Source: Corynebacterium qintianiae
Lineage (GTDB): Bacteria; Actinomycetota; Actinomycetes; Mycobacteriales; Mycobacteriaceae
Length of the DNA: 64,000 nt
Direction of reading: 5' to 3'
NCBI RefSeq assembly: GCF_011038645.2
Contig: NZ_CP064955.1
Coordinates: forward strand, 1,116,001 to 1,180,000
In this document: in pieces, positions 30,896 through 41,385 of the stretch
How the letters are laid out: each line of letters begins with the position of its first letter
Numbering within the stretch: position 1 is the first letter of the stretch
Notes under the pieces: generated by a model
What the model saw: only the letters and a program-made list of their open reading frames with translations
What the model was told of the DNA's origin: nothing
The model's database searches: none
Translations under genes and position numbers: made by a program

Positions 30896-31669
30896 ATGGC
30901 TATCAACCTCGCCCCCGGAACTTTCACCCCGCGCCCGCGCCGCGCCTCGCGGACGCGGATGGCGCTCGCACAGGGTCGCATTGAGGCGAAACTCATGCTG
31001 CGGCACGGGGAGCAGCTGCTGCTCAACCTCATCATCCCCGTTGTAATCCTCGTCGCGGCGGCGCGCCTGCCCCTGCCCGGATCGGAGACCGGCGCGCGGC
31101 TCGAGCACTTAGTGCCTGTCGTGTTCGCCGTCGCGGCGAGCAGCGCGGGATTTACGGGGCAGGCCATCGCCCTCGCATTCGACCGGCGCTACGGCGCCCT
31201 GAAACGCACCGGCGCGTCGGGTGTGCCCGCGTGGACGATAATTTCCGGGAAGATTCTCGGTGTGCTGGCGATGGTCGCGGTGCAAATCGTGGTGCTGGGT
31301 GCGACCGCGCTGGCGCTCGGGTGGCGTGTTTCGGTCGCCGGCACCATTTTCGGCGGGCTGACCCTCCTGCTCGGAGTCGCGTGCTTCACTGCGCTGGGCC
31401 TGCTGATGGGCGGCACATTGAGTTCCGAGCTGGTGCTCGCGTTGGCTAACCTGCTCTGGCTCGTCCTCGTCGGTGTGCTTGGCTGGGTGACGTATTCCGG
31501 GCACCTGACCGACGCGGGCTGGCTCAACGCCGTACCCACCGTGGCGCTTGCGGGAGCACTCACCCAGGCGTTTCAACTCACCCTCGACTCTGGCGCCTGG
31601 CTCGCCCTGTGCGCCTGGGTTGTCGCTGCGGTGGCGGCGGCAGCGCGGTGGTTCCGGTTCGATGGCTAG
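30896..31669 (+). CDS. ABC-2 type exporter permease
   Basis: A 257-residue membrane protein with six predicted helices (for example LLLNLIIPVVILVAAARL, LVPVVFAVAASSAGFTGQAIALAF and AMVAVQIVVLGATALALGW). It contains the ABC-2 cytosolic segment FDRRYGALKRTGASGVPAWTIISGK that docks to the ATPase. AGGAGA lies seven bases before ATG. Together with the upstream ATPase gene it makes a complete two-gene exporter, probably a homodimer of each subunit. Located between mptB and ctaA, as in C. glutamicum. Confidence 0.92.
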   Translation: MAINLAPGTFTPRPRRASRTRMALAQGRIEAKLMLRHGEQLLLNLIIPVVILVAAARLPLPGSETGARLEHLVPVVFAVAASSAGFTGQAIALAFDRRYGALKRTGASGVPAWTIISGKILGVLAMVAVQIVVLGATALALGWRVSVAGTIFGGLTLLLGVACFTALGLLMGGTLSSELVLALANLLWLVLVGVLGWVTYSGHLTDAGWLNAVPTVALAGALTQAFQLTLDSGAWLALCAWVVAAVAAAARWFRFDG

Positions 31670-31738
31670 ATGAGCCGGGCCGTGCGTTAAGCTCAGGATC
31701 AACCCAAAGTTTGATATGCGGAAGGTAGCGGTGTTCCC

Positions 31739-32695
31739 GTGAGTACGACGACTAATTCCCCGAGCTCTGCCGCAGCGGCCGAAGCCGCTGACGCCGCGAC
31801 CCGCCGTGGCCCGTCGGTAAAGCTGCAGCGCATTCTCGCGCTCATCCTTCTGTTGTGCCAGGGCGGCATAACGGTGACCGGTTCGCTGGTCAGGGTCACA
31901 GGCTCCGGCCTCGGCTGCAACACCTGGCCGTTGTGCCACGAGGGCTCCCTCGTCCCGGTGGCCGGTGCCGCGCCGGCCATCCACCAGGCCATCGAGTTCG
32001 GCAACCGACTACTGACTTTTGTCGTGTCCGCCGCCGCAATCGCCGTCGTTGTCGCGGTGTTCCGAGCCCGGCGACGCTCCGAAATCAAGACTCTCGCGGT
32101 GCTCTCCATCGCCGGCGTCGTACTCCAAGCAGTCATCGGCGGCATCTCGGTGCTGGTAAATCTCCACTGGTGGGTCGTGGCGGTGCACTTCCTGCCGTCC
32201 ATGCTGCTGGTTGCCGTCGCGGCGGTGCTGTACATGCGCATCGCGGAGCCGGATGACGCCACCTCTACCCAGCGATTCAGCCGCGGTGCTCGCACGGCCA
32301 TCGTCGTAGCCGCGGTGGCGCTATGCCTAGTCCTGATCACCGGAACAATGGTGACCGGTTCCGGTCCACACTCCGGGGATGACGGCGTGGGCATGGAAGG
32401 CCGCTTGAACCTGGACACCCGGATCCTCGCTTACGTCCACGCCGCCTGCATGTACGTCTACCTGATTAGCACCCTCGTCGGTGTCTACCTTCTGCGCCGC
32501 TCCCAAGCCCCCAAGGACGCGTTCAAGACTTCTCTGGTGCTGGTGGCGATGATCGTTGTGCAGTGGGCCGTCGGTGTGACGCAGTTCTACCTGGGTGTGC
32601 CGCGCTGGACGGTTCCCATCCACATCGCGATGTCGTCGATCGTTGTCGCGTTCAGCGCATTCCTCTGGGCGCATGGCAGGCGTCGCTTGCCGTAG
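31739..32695 (+). CDS. ctaA: Heme A synthase CtaA
   Basis: A 318-residue membrane enzyme that oxidises a methyl group of heme O to give heme A for cytochrome aa3 oxidase. Eight helices are apparent. NTWPLCHEGSLVP holds the paired cysteine region; histidine ligands lie in IHQAIEFGNRLLTF, LHWWVVAVHFLPSMLLV, and symmetric sites in the second half (YVHAACMYVYLIS, PIHIAMSSIVV). The start is GTG 31739 with GGAAGG some 13 bases upstream, a weak placement. The stop TAG doubles as the first half of the qor -10 box. ctaB lies just beyond qor. Confidence 0.95.
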   Translation: MSTTTNSPSSAAAAEAADAATRRGPSVKLQRILALILLLCQGGITVTGSLVRVTGSGLGCNTWPLCHEGSLVPVAGAAPAIHQAIEFGNRLLTFVVSAAAIAVVVAVFRARRRSEIKTLAVLSIAGVVLQAVIGGISVLVNLHWWVVAVHFLPSMLLVAVAAVLYMRIAEPDDATSTQRFSRGARTAIVVAAVALCLVLITGTMVTGSGPHSGDDGVGMEGRLNLDTRILAYVHAACMYVYLISTLVGVYLLRRSQAPKDAFKTSLVLVAMIVVQWAVGVTQFYLGVPRWTVPIHIAMSSIVVAFSAFLWAHGRRRLP

Positions 32696-32698
32696 CCT
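32693..32698 (+). promoter_or_regulatory. -10 box of the quinone reductase gene overlapping the ctaA stop
   Basis: TAGCCT ends seven bases before ATG 32706; its TAG is the ctaA stop codon. A leaderless promoter would therefore begin inside the preceding gene's end. Confidence 0.45.
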
Positions 32699-32705
32699 GT
32701 CAAGT

Positions 32706-33665
32706 ATGAAGGCTATCTACGTCACTGAGCACGGGGGGCCGGAGGTCCTCACGTACAAAGACCGCCCCGACCCGGTGCCGGACGCGGACCACGTCCTCGT
32801 CGAGGTGATCTACGCCGGCATCAACTACATCGACACCTATTTCCGGTCCGGCACCTACGCTCAACAACTGCCCTACATTCCGGGAACCGAGGGCTGCGGC
32901 AGGGTCATCCACGACCCTGCGGGCGAGATCGCCGAAGGGACCCTCATCGCCTGGCACAGCGCTCCTGGTTCGTACGCGGAAAAAGTCTGCGTGCCCCGCA
33001 ACCGTCTCGTCGCCGTGCCGGAAAACGTTGACCCCGCCGTGGCCGCGTCCATGCTTCTGCAGGGCATGACTGCTCACTACCTGCTCCACGGCACGCGCGA
33101 GACCAAGCCCGGCGACACACTGGTCATCACCGCAGGATCCGGCGGGGTCGGTCTCATGCTGACCCAGATGGCCGCGGCGGCTGGTGCCGTGGTTTACTCG
33201 GTCACGTCCAGCAACGAGAAGGAGAAGCTCGCCTACGATGCTGGAGCGTCCCAGGTTTTCCGATATGAGAATTTCGCTGAGGCAGTAAGGGAAGCCAACG
33301 GCGGCGAGGGGGTCGACGTGGTTTACGACGGCGTCGGCAAGAGCACGTTTGCGCAAGCCCTCGACGTGTGCCGCCCGCGCGGTCTAGTGTGCTCCTTCGG
33401 CTCCGCCTCCGGCGACGTCGAGCCGTTCGTGATCCAGGAGCTGAACAAGCGCGGCTCGCTTTTCCTCACCCGCCCGTCGCTCGCCGCCTACGTCGCCACC
33501 GACGACGAGTACCGCATGCGCGCCCAGGCGGTCGTGCGCGGTGTCGAGGACGGCACCTTGCGGTTGCGCATCCACGAGCCATTTTCGCTTGGCGACGCCC
33601 GCCTGGCGCACGAGGAGCTTCAAGCACGCCGCACGTCGGGCTCCGTCGTGCTGAAGGTTCGCTAG
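32706..33665 (+). CDS. qor: NADPH:quinone oxidoreductase (zeta-crystallin type)
   Basis: A 319-residue medium-chain reductase without zinc ligands. It reduces quinones with NADPH and is thought to act in detoxification. The N-terminal GroES-like fold includes [17 protein letters not shown] and PGTEGCGRV. The nucleotide site is [24 protein letters not shown] near residue 140, followed by [13 protein letters not shown]. Length is normal. It converges with ctaB, the two stops overlapping by four bases. TAGCCT before the start predicts a leaderless message. Confidence 0.93.
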   Translation: MKAIYVTEHGGPEVLTYKDRPDPVPDADHVLVEVIYAGINYIDTYFRSGTYAQQLPYIPGTEGCGRVIHDPAGEIAEGTLIAWHSAPGSYAEKVCVPRNRLVAVPENVDPAVAASMLLQGMTAHYLLHGTRETKPGDTLVITAGSGGVGLMLTQMAAAAGAVVYSVTSSNEKEKLAYDAGASQVFRYENFAEAVREANGGEGVDVVYDGVGKSTFAQALDVCRPRGLVCSFGSASGDVEPFVIQELNKRGSLFLTRPSLAAYVATDDEYRMRAQAVVRGVEDGTLRLRIHEPFSLGDARLAHEELQARRTSGSVVLKVR

Positions 33666-34576
33666 AAAATCATCTCGCCGAGGGGCTGCCAGCCGAGAAC
33701 GGCGTCAACCGACAGCGCGAGGAACAGCACCGCGAGGTAGTTGTTCGAGAGGATGAACAGCTTCAGCGGTTTCACGTCCTGGCCGCGGGCAACCCCTTGG
33801 TGCAAGCGCGTAGCCATAACCAGGAACGCGCCGCCGGACAGGACCGCCGCCGCCAGGTAGATCCACGATGCCGCAGGTACGAGGAACAGGGACGTGAACA
33901 CGGTCAGCCAGGAATAAAACACGATCTGGCGCGTGGTCTCTTGCGGGGTGGCCACAACCGGCAACATGGGGACTTCGGCCCGGGCGTAGTCGTCCTTGTA
34001 CTTCATGGCCAGAGCCCACGTGTGCGGCGGTGTCCAGAAGAAGATGATCATGAACAGCACCACGGCCTGCCACCAGCGGTCGGGGGAGCCATCGTGGACG
34101 TTGTCGCGGATGACCGCCCAGCCGACGAGAACCGGCATACAGCCGGCGGCCCCGCCCCAGATCACGTTCTGCCAGGTCCGGCGCTTCAGCCACTTGGTGT
34201 AGACGAAAATGTAGAACCAGTTGGTCAGGATGACGAAGAAGGCGGCGAGCCACGAGTTGCACACAATCCCGAGCCACAGAACCGACAGGACGAGCAGCGT
34301 CCACGCGAAAATCGCGGCCTTGTTCTTCGTCAGCTTGTGCCGGACTAGCGGGCGGGCTCGGGTGCGCCCCATCTTCTGGTCGATGTCGTAGTCGGCGACC
34401 ATATTGAAGGTGTTGGCCGCGCCCGCGCCCATCCAACCACCGAGCAGCGTGCCCAAGATCAACCACAGGTCCACCGATCCCCGGTTCGCCTGAAGCATGG
34501 CGGGGATAGCGGCGACTAGGAGGAGCTCGATGACCCTCGGCTTCGTTAGCGCGAAATAAGCCTTGATGGTCTCCAA
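33662..34576 (-). CDS. ctaB: Protoheme IX farnesyltransferase (heme O synthase)
   Basis: A 304-residue UbiA-family membrane enzyme that adds a farnesyl chain to heme B, the step before CtaA. The first Asp motif is [20 protein letters not shown] (near residue 67), the second lies in [17 protein letters not shown]. Nine hydrophobic helices are visible. I set the start at TTG 34576 because GGAGGAG lies eight bases ahead and the protein then begins [20 protein letters not shown] like its relatives; the longer frame would bring in non-conserved residues. It reads away from tkt. Confidence 0.95.
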   Translation of the reverse strand: METIKAYFALTKPRVIELLLVAAIPAMLQANRGSVDLWLILGTLLGGWMGAGAANTFNMVADYDIDQKMGRTRARPLVRHKLTKNKAAIFAWTLLVLSVLWLGIVCNSWLAAFFVILTNWFYIFVYTKWLKRRTWQNVIWGGAAGCMPVLVGWAVIRDNVHDGSPDRWWQAVVLFMIIFFWTPPHTWALAMKYKDDYARAEVPMLPVVATPQETTRQIVFYSWLTVFTSLFLVPAASWIYLAAAVLSGGAFLVMATRLHQGVARGQDVKPLKLFILSNNYLAVLFLALSVDAVLGWQPLGEMIF

Positions 34577-34828
34577 GAAAACAACTCCTCCAGCAAAAAG
34601 TAGCCACCCCGGCATGGGCAACATACATCACAGTAGTCGTGGCGCAGCGGCGGAAAGTTCCACCCCACAAAGCCCGGTGGGCGTCATACCTTCGGTTGAT
34701 AGTACCGGGGTGGTTCCACTTCGAGTAATCCAGACACGCGCTCTGCTCAACCGTTAGGCTTAAAGTCGACGTGCGCCCGAGCGCGCGATCTCCCCATGAG
34801 AAAATGCACGATACAAGCGAGGTACCAC
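34577..34828. promoter_or_regulatory. Divergent promoter region of ctaB and tkt
   Basis: TAGGCT at 34755-34760 is the best -10 box for tkt. On the minus strand TATGTT and TACTAT are possible -10 boxes for ctaB. No clear operator stands out in this 252-bp gap, and no gene is present. Confidence 0.4.
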
Positions 34829-36940
34829 GTGACCCAGTCGAACCTGCCCCCCGAGCTCCACGCCATGACCGTCCGCAACTATCCGGACGATTGGACGGAC
34901 ACGGACACACGGGCCGTCGATACGGTTCGCGTCCTCGCGGCCGACGCCGTGGAGAACTGCGGTTCGGGCCACCCGGGTACCGCCATGTCCCTGGCGCCGC
35001 TGGCGTACACGCTCTACCAGCGTGTGATGGACATCGACCCGCAGGATCCGCACTGGGTCGGCCGCGACCGTTTCGTCCTCTCCAACGGCCACTCCTCCCT
35101 GACGCAGTACATCCAGCTCTACCTCGGCGGACTGGGCCTTGAGCTCGAGGATCTGAAGAACCTGCGCACCTGGGGTTCAAAGACGCCGGGGCACCCGGAG
35201 TACAACCACACCAAATTCGTGGAGATCACCACCGGCCCGCTCGGACAGGGTCTGGCCTCTGCCGTCGGCATGGCCATGGCGGCCCGCCGCGAGCGCGGCC
35301 TTTTCGATCCTGCGGCCCCGGCCGGCGAGTCCCCCTTCGACCATTTCATCTACGTCATTGCTGGCGACGGCTGTCTCCAGGAGGGTGTGACGTCTGAGGC
35401 GTCGTCGCTCGCGGGCACGCAAAAGTTGGGCAACCTCATCTTGTTCTGGGACGACAACCGCATCTCCATCGAGGATGACACCCAGATTGCGTTTACCGAG
35501 GACGTGATGAAGCGTTACGACGCCTACGGGTGGCAGACGCTCACCGTGGAATCCGGCGAGGATGTCGTTGCCATCGAGTCCGCAATCGCGGAAGCCAAGG
35601 CCGACACCGCCCGCCCGACCATCATCCGTGTCAAGACGGTCATCGGCTACCCCGCGCCGAACCTGCAGAACACCGGCGCCGCCCATGGTGCCGCCCTGGG
35701 AGCTGAGGAGATCAGGCTCGTCAAAGAGGCCCTCGGGTTCGATCCCGAGGTTGACTTCCCCGAGGAGCAGGAAGTGATCAGCCACACCCGAAAGCTTTCG
35801 GCCCGCGCCTCTGACAAGCGCGCGGCGTGGGACGAAAAGTTCAACGCCTGGGCGGAGAACAACCCCGACAACGCCGCGCTCCTGCAGCGCCTGACCGCCC
35901 GCGAATTACCCGCTGACTGGGACGCGGACTTTCCGACCTGGGACGCGGACGAGAAGGGCTTGGCCACACGCAAGGCCTCGGAGGCCACCATTCAAGCCGC
36001 GGCCGCCGCGTTGCCCGAGTTGTGGGGCGGTTCCGCCGACCTCGCCGGGTCCAACAACACCTTGATCAAGGGTGCCGCCTCATTCGGGCCGGAGGCGATC
36101 TCCACCGAGATGTTCACCGCGGAACCGTACGGCCGCAACCTCCACTTCGGCATCCGCGAGCACGCCATGGGCTCCATCATGAACGGTATTGCCCTGCACG
36201 GCGGCACCCGCGTTTACGGTGGCACCTTCCTGATCTTCTCCGAGTACCTCTACCCCGCCATCCGCGTCGCTGCCCTATCCGGCATCGACGGTTACTACGT
36301 GTTCACCCACGACTCCGTCGGCCTGGGTGAGGACGGCCCGACGCACCAGCCGGTGGAGACCCTCGCTGCCCTCCGCGCCATCCCGGACCTGGCCGTGATC
36401 CGCCCCGCCGACGCCAACGAGACCTCCGCCGCGTGGAAGGCCGCGCTCGAGGCGAAGGAGCAGCCAAAGGCGTTCGCCCTGTCGCGCCAGAACCTCCCCG
36501 TGCTCGAGGGCACAAAGGAGAAGGCCTTCGAGGGCGTCGCCCGCGGCGCCTACGTGTTGGTGGAGAGCTCCGCAAAGACACCGGACGTGATCATCATTGC
36601 CACCGGCTCGGAGGTCCAGCTCGCCGTTGAGGCCGCCCGCACCTTGGAATCCGAGGGCGTTAAGACCCGCGTTGTTTCCATGCCGTCAATCGAGTGGTTC
36701 CTCGAGCAGGAAGATGACTACATCGAGTCGGTGCTGCCGCGCGCCGTCCGCGCGCGCGTCTCCGTCGAGGCTGGCGTCTCCATGCCGTGGCACCGCTTCA
36801 CCGGCGACCACGGCCGCAACGTCTCCCTGGAGCACTTCGGCGCGTCCGCCCCGGGTGCGGAGCTTTTCGAACGCTTCGGTTTCACCGCCGAGGCTGTGGC
36901 GGAAGCCGCTCGCGCATCGCTCAAGTCCGTCAACTCTTAG
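34829..36940 (+). CDS. tkt: Transketolase
   Basis: A 703-residue thiamine-diphosphate enzyme moving two-carbon units in the non-oxidative pentose phosphate pathway. Motifs: [22 protein letters not shown] near residue 35, the ThDP-Mg site [19 protein letters not shown] with the paired Asn (WDDNRIS), and [19 protein letters not shown] with [22 protein letters not shown] in the pyrimidine domain. GTG 34829 (protein [19 protein letters not shown]) is the start by analogy with the family, with GAGG seven bases upstream. Biased codon use and position at the head of tkt-tal-zwf-opcA-pgl point to strong expression. Confidence 0.98.
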   Translation: MTQSNLPPELHAMTVRNYPDDWTDTDTRAVDTVRVLAADAVENCGSGHPGTAMSLAPLAYTLYQRVMDIDPQDPHWVGRDRFVLSNGHSSLTQYIQLYLGGLGLELEDLKNLRTWGSKTPGHPEYNHTKFVEITTGPLGQGLASAVGMAMAARRERGLFDPAAPAGESPFDHFIYVIAGDGCLQEGVTSEASSLAGTQKLGNLILFWDDNRISIEDDTQIAFTEDVMKRYDAYGWQTLTVESGEDVVAIESAIAEAKADTARPTIIRVKTVIGYPAPNLQNTGAAHGAALGAEEIRLVKEALGFDPEVDFPEEQEVISHTRKLSARASDKRAAWDEKFNAWAENNPDNAALLQRLTARELPADWDADFPTWDADEKGLATRKASEATIQAAAAALPELWGGSADLAGSNNTLIKGAASFGPEAISTEMFTAEPYGRNLHFGIREHAMGSIMNGIALHGGTRVYGGTFLIFSEYLYPAIRVAALSGIDGYYVFTHDSVGLGEDGPTHQPVETLAALRAIPDLAVIRPADANETSAAWKAALEAKEQPKAFALSRQNLPVLEGTKEKAFEGVARGAYVLVESSAKTPDVIIIATGSEVQLAVEAARTLESEGVKTRVVSMPSIEWFLEQEDDYIESVLPRAVRARVSVEAGVSMPWHRFTGDHGRNVSLEHFGASAPGAELFERFGFTAEAVAEAARASLKSVNS

Positions 36941-36965
36941 AATCCGAGCCACGTAAGGAACCCAC

Positions 36966-38051
36966 ATGACCCCCATCGACCAGCTCTACGAGATCGGCAC
37001 CTCCACCTGGCTCGACGACCTGTCCCGGGACCGGATCACCTCCGGAAACCTGGACGAGATCAAGGCGTCGAAAAGCATTAAAGGCGTGACCACCAACCCT
37101 GCGATCTTCGCCAAGGCCATGTCGGGCGGTAACGCCTACGACCTTCAGCTCGCCGACCTCAAGGCGGCCGGCTCCGACGTTGACACCGCCGTCTACGCCA
37201 TGAGCGTCAAAGACGTGCAGGACGCGTGCGACCTGTTTGCTGACGTCTTCGAAGCCACCGGCGGCAAGGACGGCCGCGTCTCCATCGAGGTGGATCCGCG
37301 CTACGCCGCCGACGAAGCCCGGACCGTGGAGCATGCGGCCGAGCTGTCCAAGCTCGTCGACCGGCCGAACGTGATGATCAAGATTCCGGCGACCGACGAG
37401 TCACTCCCGGCGATTGCTGCGACCCTGGCCGCGGGCATCTCCGTAAACGTCACGCTCATTTTCTCCGTGGACCGCTACCGACAGGTCATCGATGCCTTCC
37501 GCGAGGGTGTTCGCCGGGCTGAGGCGAACGGCCACGACGTGTCCGCGATCCACTCAGTAGCGTCCTTCTTCGTCTCCCGCATGGACACCGAGGTGGACAA
37601 CCGCCTTGAAACCATCGGCACTGACGAGGCGCTCGAGCTGCGCGGACTGGCCGGAATCGCCAACGCTCGCCTGGCTTACCAGCTCTTCCTCGACGAGTTC
37701 TCTGACATGTCCCAGTACCCGGAAGGCGCCAACAAGCAGCGCCCATTGTGGGCGTCGACGGGCGTGAAGAACCCGGACTACCCCGCCACCATGTACGTCA
37801 CCGAGCTTGCCGGCCCGGACACCGTCAACACGATGCCCGAGTCGACTCTCGACGCCGTGCTGGCGGAAAGCGAATTCAAGGGTGACACTTTGACGGGCAC
37901 GGCGGAGCAGGCTAAGGAGACCTTCGACAAGCTCGAAGCCGTGGGCATCGACCTGGGTGACGTGGTCGGGGTGCTGGAGCGTGAGGGCGTCGACAAGTTC
38001 GTCGATGCCTGGCAGGAGTTGCTCGATTCCATGGCCCAGAATTTGAAGTAG
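36966..38051 (+). CDS. tal: Transaldolase
   Basis: A 361-residue Schiff-base enzyme exchanging three-carbon units between sugar phosphates. The catalytic lysine lies in NVMIKIPATDESLPA (near residue 138), with GVTTNPAIFAKAM at the start and PLWASTGVKNPDYPATMYV in the second half. The length fits the actinobacterial TalB-like type. AAGGAA lies six bases before the ATG; the gene follows tkt by 25 bases and is likely cotranscribed with it. A promoter-like 96-bp gap separates it from zwf. Confidence 0.98.
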   Translation: MTPIDQLYEIGTSTWLDDLSRDRITSGNLDEIKASKSIKGVTTNPAIFAKAMSGGNAYDLQLADLKAAGSDVDTAVYAMSVKDVQDACDLFADVFEATGGKDGRVSIEVDPRYAADEARTVEHAAELSKLVDRPNVMIKIPATDESLPAIAATLAAGISVNVTLIFSVDRYRQVIDAFREGVRRAEANGHDVSAIHSVASFFVSRMDTEVDNRLETIGTDEALELRGLAGIANARLAYQLFLDEFSDMSQYPEGANKQRPLWASTGVKNPDYPATMYVTELAGPDTVNTMPESTLDAVLAESEFKGDTLTGTAEQAKETFDKLEAVGIDLGDVVGVLEREGVDKFVDAWQELLDSMAQNLK

Positions 38052-38092
38052 TACCGCGTTCTTGCCCGCGTGGCGCCGTCGACAGAGTAACT

Positions 38093-38121
38093 TTGAACTA
38101 ATAACCGGAAATTTTTACCGA
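38093..38121 (+). promoter_or_regulatory. Candidate zwf promoter
   Basis: TTGAAC (38093-38098) and TACCGA (38116-38121) are 17 bases apart in an A/T-rich stretch. TATCAT (38127-38132) is an alternative -10 box. This suggests that zwf-opcA-pgl can be transcribed apart from tkt-tal. Confidence 0.4.
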
Positions 38122-38147
38122 CTACCTATCATTCGAGGTGAACAACC

Positions 38148-39683
38148 GTGACGGACGACGCCGCGTGGGTCAACCCGCTCCGACTGCCCGACGACAAGCG
38201 CCTGCCTCGCATCGCAGGCCCCTCGGGCATGGTCATTTTCGGCGTGACCGGCGACTTGGCCAAGCGCAAACTCCTGCCAGCCGTGTACGACTTGGCCAAC
38301 CGCGGTCTCCTTCCGGCGGGCTTCACCCTCGTCGGATACGGTCGCCGCGAGTGGACCAAGCGCGACTTCGAGGACTACGTGCGCACGGCCGTCGAGAATG
38401 GCTCGCGCACCACCTTCAACGAGAACGTCTGGACCCGCCTCGCCGAGGGAATGCATTTCGTCACCGGCGCCTTCGACGACGACGAGGCCTTTGAGAAGCT
38501 GGCAGCGCTGCTGGCAGAGATGGACGCGAACCGCGGAACCGGCGGCAACTGGGCTTTCTATCTCTCCGTGCCGCCGGAGTACTTCTCCGCCGTCGTCCAC
38601 CAGCTCGACCGGTGTGGAATGGCGACCCCGAAGGGCAACCAGTGGCGCCGCGTCGTCATTGAGAAGCCGTTCGGCCACGATCTCGCCTCCGCGAAGGAAC
38701 TCAACGAGGTGGTCAACCACGTCTTCCCGGAGCGCTCAGTGTTCCGCATCGACCACTACCTGGGCAAAGAGACCGTGCAGAACATCCTCGCGCTGCGCTT
38801 CGCCAACCAGATGTTCGAGCCCGTGTGGAACGCCAACTACATCGACCACGTGCAGATCACCATGGCCGAAGACATCGGCCTTGGCGGGCGCGCCGGTTAC
38901 TACGACGGCATTGGCGCCGCCCGCGACGTGATCCAGAACCACCTGATCCAGTTGCTCGCGCTGGTGGCCATGGAGGAACCGACGTCGTTTTCCCCCCGCC
39001 GCCTGCGCGCCGAGAAGCTCAAGGTGCTGCGCGCGACTTCCCCGGTGGAGCCGTTCGACGAGACCACCGCCCGCGGCCAGTACACCGCGGGCTGGCAGGG
39101 CTCCGAGAGCGTCATCGGGCTGCGCGAGGAGGACGGTTTCGACCCGAACTCCTCCACCGAGACCTACGCGGCCTGCACCCTCAAAATCAACTCGCGGCGC
39201 TGGGCGGGCGTTCCGTTCTATCTGCGCACGGGCAAGCGTCTCGGCCGCCGCGTCACCGAGATCGCGCTGGTGTTCAAGCGCCCGCCGTTCCAGCCCTTCG
39301 CCAAGGGCCAGACGGACTTGCTCACCGCCAATGCAGTCGTGCTGCGTATCCAGCCCGACGAGGGCGTGCTCATGCGGTTCGGTTCTAAAGTTCCCGGGTC
39401 CACCATGGAGGTGCGCGACGTGAACATGGACTTCTCTTACTCGGAAGCCTTCACCGAGGAGTCCCCCGAGGCCTACGAACGCCTGATTCTCGACGCGCTG
39501 CTCGACGAGTCCAGCCTCTTCCCCACCAACGAGGAAGTGGAACGCAGCTGGGAAATCCTCGATCCGATTCTCGAGCACTGGGCGGAAAACGGCAGGCCGG
39601 ACGAGTACGCCGCTGGCACGTGGGGCCCCGAGTCCGCCGACGCCATGCTCGCCCGCACCGGCCGCCACTGGCGCAGGCCGTAA
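38148..39683 (+). CDS. zwf: Glucose-6-phosphate dehydrogenase
   Basis: A 511-residue NADP-dependent enzyme, entry step of the oxidative pentose phosphate pathway and main NADPH source. The coenzyme motif is IFGVTGDLAKRKLLPAVYDLANRG near residue 32, the substrate signature is RIDHYLGKETVQN near 205, and EKPFGHD precedes it. It starts with GTG 38148 behind GAGGTG. The gene is followed after 30 bases by opcA, its usual actinobacterial assembly partner. A long frame on the opposite strand is only a codon-bias shadow. Confidence 0.98.
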   Translation: MTDDAAWVNPLRLPDDKRLPRIAGPSGMVIFGVTGDLAKRKLLPAVYDLANRGLLPAGFTLVGYGRREWTKRDFEDYVRTAVENGSRTTFNENVWTRLAEGMHFVTGAFDDDEAFEKLAALLAEMDANRGTGGNWAFYLSVPPEYFSAVVHQLDRCGMATPKGNQWRRVVIEKPFGHDLASAKELNEVVNHVFPERSVFRIDHYLGKETVQNILALRFANQMFEPVWNANYIDHVQITMAEDIGLGGRAGYYDGIGAARDVIQNHLIQLLALVAMEEPTSFSPRRLRAEKLKVLRATSPVEPFDETTARGQYTAGWQGSESVIGLREEDGFDPNSSTETYAACTLKINSRRWAGVPFYLRTGKRLGRRVTEIALVFKRPPFQPFAKGQTDLLTANAVVLRIQPDEGVLMRFGSKVPGSTMEVRDVNMDFSYSEAFTEESPEAYERLILDALLDESSLFPTNEEVERSWEILDPILEHWAENGRPDEYAAGTWGPESADAMLARTGRHWRRP

Positions 39684-39713
39684 CAAGCACGACCGATTGA
39701 AAGAGGCCCGGAG

Positions 39714-40646
39714 ATGATTATCACCCTCCCCGACACCACGACGCGCCAGATCACCGCGACGCTGCTGCAGGCGCAAGACAACTACTCGCTCGCCACTGGC
39801 CGGGTGCTCACCCTGCTGGTCGTCGCCTCCGCACGCGACGACGTTGACTCGATCCTGATCTCCGTGCGCGACGCCACCCAGGAACACCCCGCCCGCGTGC
39901 TCGTCATGCTGCTGGGAGACCCGGAGGCCCCCACCGCCCTGGACGCCGAGTGCATCCTCACCGCCGACGCCGGCGCCTCCGAGATGGTTGTCATGCACCT
40001 GCACGGTGAGCTGACCCGCAACCTCGATTCCGTGGTCACCCCCCTTATCTTGCCTGACACGCCCATCGCCGCGTGGTGGCCAACCACCGCCCCCGCGAAT
40101 CCCGCCGACGCGCCGCTGGGCAACATCGCGCAACGCCGCATCACCAACGCCCGGCGCAACGTGTCGGGCAACGCGCTGCTGCGCCTGTCGAACGGCTACT
40201 CCGAGGGTGATTCCGACATGATGTGGTCGCGCATCACCCCGTGGCGCGGCATCGTCGCTTCGGCCGTCGACCGGCATCAGGGCGAAGACATCACGGCCGT
40301 CACCATTTCCGGCCCGGTGGACAATCCGAGCGTGGACATCGCGGCCGGTTGGCTCGCCAGCTGCCTGAACGTGGATGTGACCCGGTGCCCGGGGCCGATT
40401 GCGTCCGAGATCATCGAGAACGTGCCGATCACGGAGCTTCGCCTGACGTACGACCGCGGTGATATCGTGGTGTCGGTCATGGACGAGCACAGCGTGCGTG
40501 TCTCCGTTCCGGGCAGCCCAGATTCCTACGTCGCCATGACGGCGCGCACGGACGCGGAATGCCTGGCGGAGGAACTTCGCCACCTGGATCCGGACACCGC
40601 GTACTCCCGCGCGCTCGACGGCCTCGCCCACGTTCGCGTGCACTAG
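39714..40646 (+). CDS. opcA: OpcA, G6PDH assembly/activation protein
   Basis: A 310-residue cytosolic protein needed for active G6PDH in actinobacteria and cyanobacteria. It starts MIITLPDTTTRQITATLLQAQDNYSLATGRVLTLLV, the standard family start, and includes LPDTPIAAWWPTTAPANPADAPLG near the middle and DEHSVRVSVPG near the end. GAAAGAGG precedes the ATG. It is placed between zwf and pgl, the usual order. No enzymatic motif is expected. Confidence 0.96.
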   Translation: MIITLPDTTTRQITATLLQAQDNYSLATGRVLTLLVVASARDDVDSILISVRDATQEHPARVLVMLLGDPEAPTALDAECILTADAGASEMVVMHLHGELTRNLDSVVTPLILPDTPIAAWWPTTAPANPADAPLGNIAQRRITNARRNVSGNALLRLSNGYSEGDSDMMWSRITPWRGIVASAVDRHQGEDITAVTISGPVDNPSVDIAAGWLASCLNVDVTRCPGPIASEIIENVPITELRLTYDRGDIVVSVMDEHSVRVSVPGSPDSYVAMTARTDAECLAEELRHLDPDTAYSRALDGLAHVRVH

Positions 40647-40662
40647 AAGAAAGGTCCTGCCG

Positions 40663-41385
40663 ATGGTCTCGGTTTCCAGGTTTCCCGACCTCGACTCGCT
40701 TATCGACGCCTCCACGAAACGCTTCACCGAAACCATCAGCGCCATCCACGCTGATCCCGTCGGCGGGGTCAACGGAGACGGGACCGCCCGGGTGGTGCTG
40801 ACCGGCGGGACCGCCGGCATCCGTTTCCTCGAGGGCCTTCGCGGATCCGGCATCGACTGGTCGCGCGTCAGCATCTTCTTCGGCGACGAACGCAACGTGC
40901 CGGTGACGGACCCGGACTCCAACGAAGGCCAAGCGCGCGCGGCCCTGCTCGACCATGTCGCCATTCCCGAGGCGAACATACACGGGTACGGACTGACGGG
41001 GGCCGATATGTCTGCACCCGTGGAGCGCTACGAGCAGACCGTGGGCATCGCCGCCCCGGAGGGCTTCGACATCCACCTGCTCGGCATGGGCGGCGAGGGC
41101 CACGTTAACTCCCTGTTCCCGGACACGGACGCGGTGCGAGAAACCGAGCGACTGGTCATCGCCGTAACCGATTCCCCCAAGCCGCCCGCCGAGCGCGCGA
41201 CACTAACCTTGCCTGCTGTCGCCCGCGCCCAGCGGGTGTGGCTGCTGGTCTCTGGCGCTGAAAAAGCCGAGGCCGCCGGAGAACTAGTTCGCGGCGCCTC
41301 GCCGGAGGCGTGGCCGGCCGCTGGTGCCAAGGGCCGTGAGGAAACAATCCTGTTCGTCTCCGAGGACGCCGCCGCCGAGGTGTAA
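40663..41385 (+). CDS. pgl: 6-phosphogluconolactonase
   Basis: A 240-residue hydrolase (DevB/SOL family) opening 6-phosphogluconolactone after Zwf. Motifs: VVLTGGTAGIRFLEGL near residue 45, WSRVSIFFGDERNVPVTDPDSNEGQARAALLDHV, GFDIHLLGMGGEGHVNSLFP, and RVWLLVSGAEKAEA. GAAAGG lies eight bases before the ATG. It is the last gene of the pentose phosphate operon and is immediately followed by a long hairpin that begins on the base after its stop codon. Confidence 0.97.
   Translation: MVSVSRFPDLDSLIDASTKRFTETISAIHADPVGGVNGDGTARVVLTGGTAGIRFLEGLRGSGIDWSRVSIFFGDERNVPVTDPDSNEGQARAALLDHVAIPEANIHGYGLTGADMSAPVERYEQTVGIAAPEGFDIHLLGMGGEGHVNSLFPDTDAVRETERLVIAVTDSPKPPAERATLTLPAVARAQRVWLLVSGAEKAEAAGELVRGASPEAWPAAGAKGREETILFVSEDAAAEV

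Noticed and set aside
38736-40979. A 747-codon minus-strand frame across zwf, opcA and pgl
   Set aside because: It crosses three certain genes in antisense and its sequence is a His/Arg/Gly/Val-rich mirror of their codon bias.
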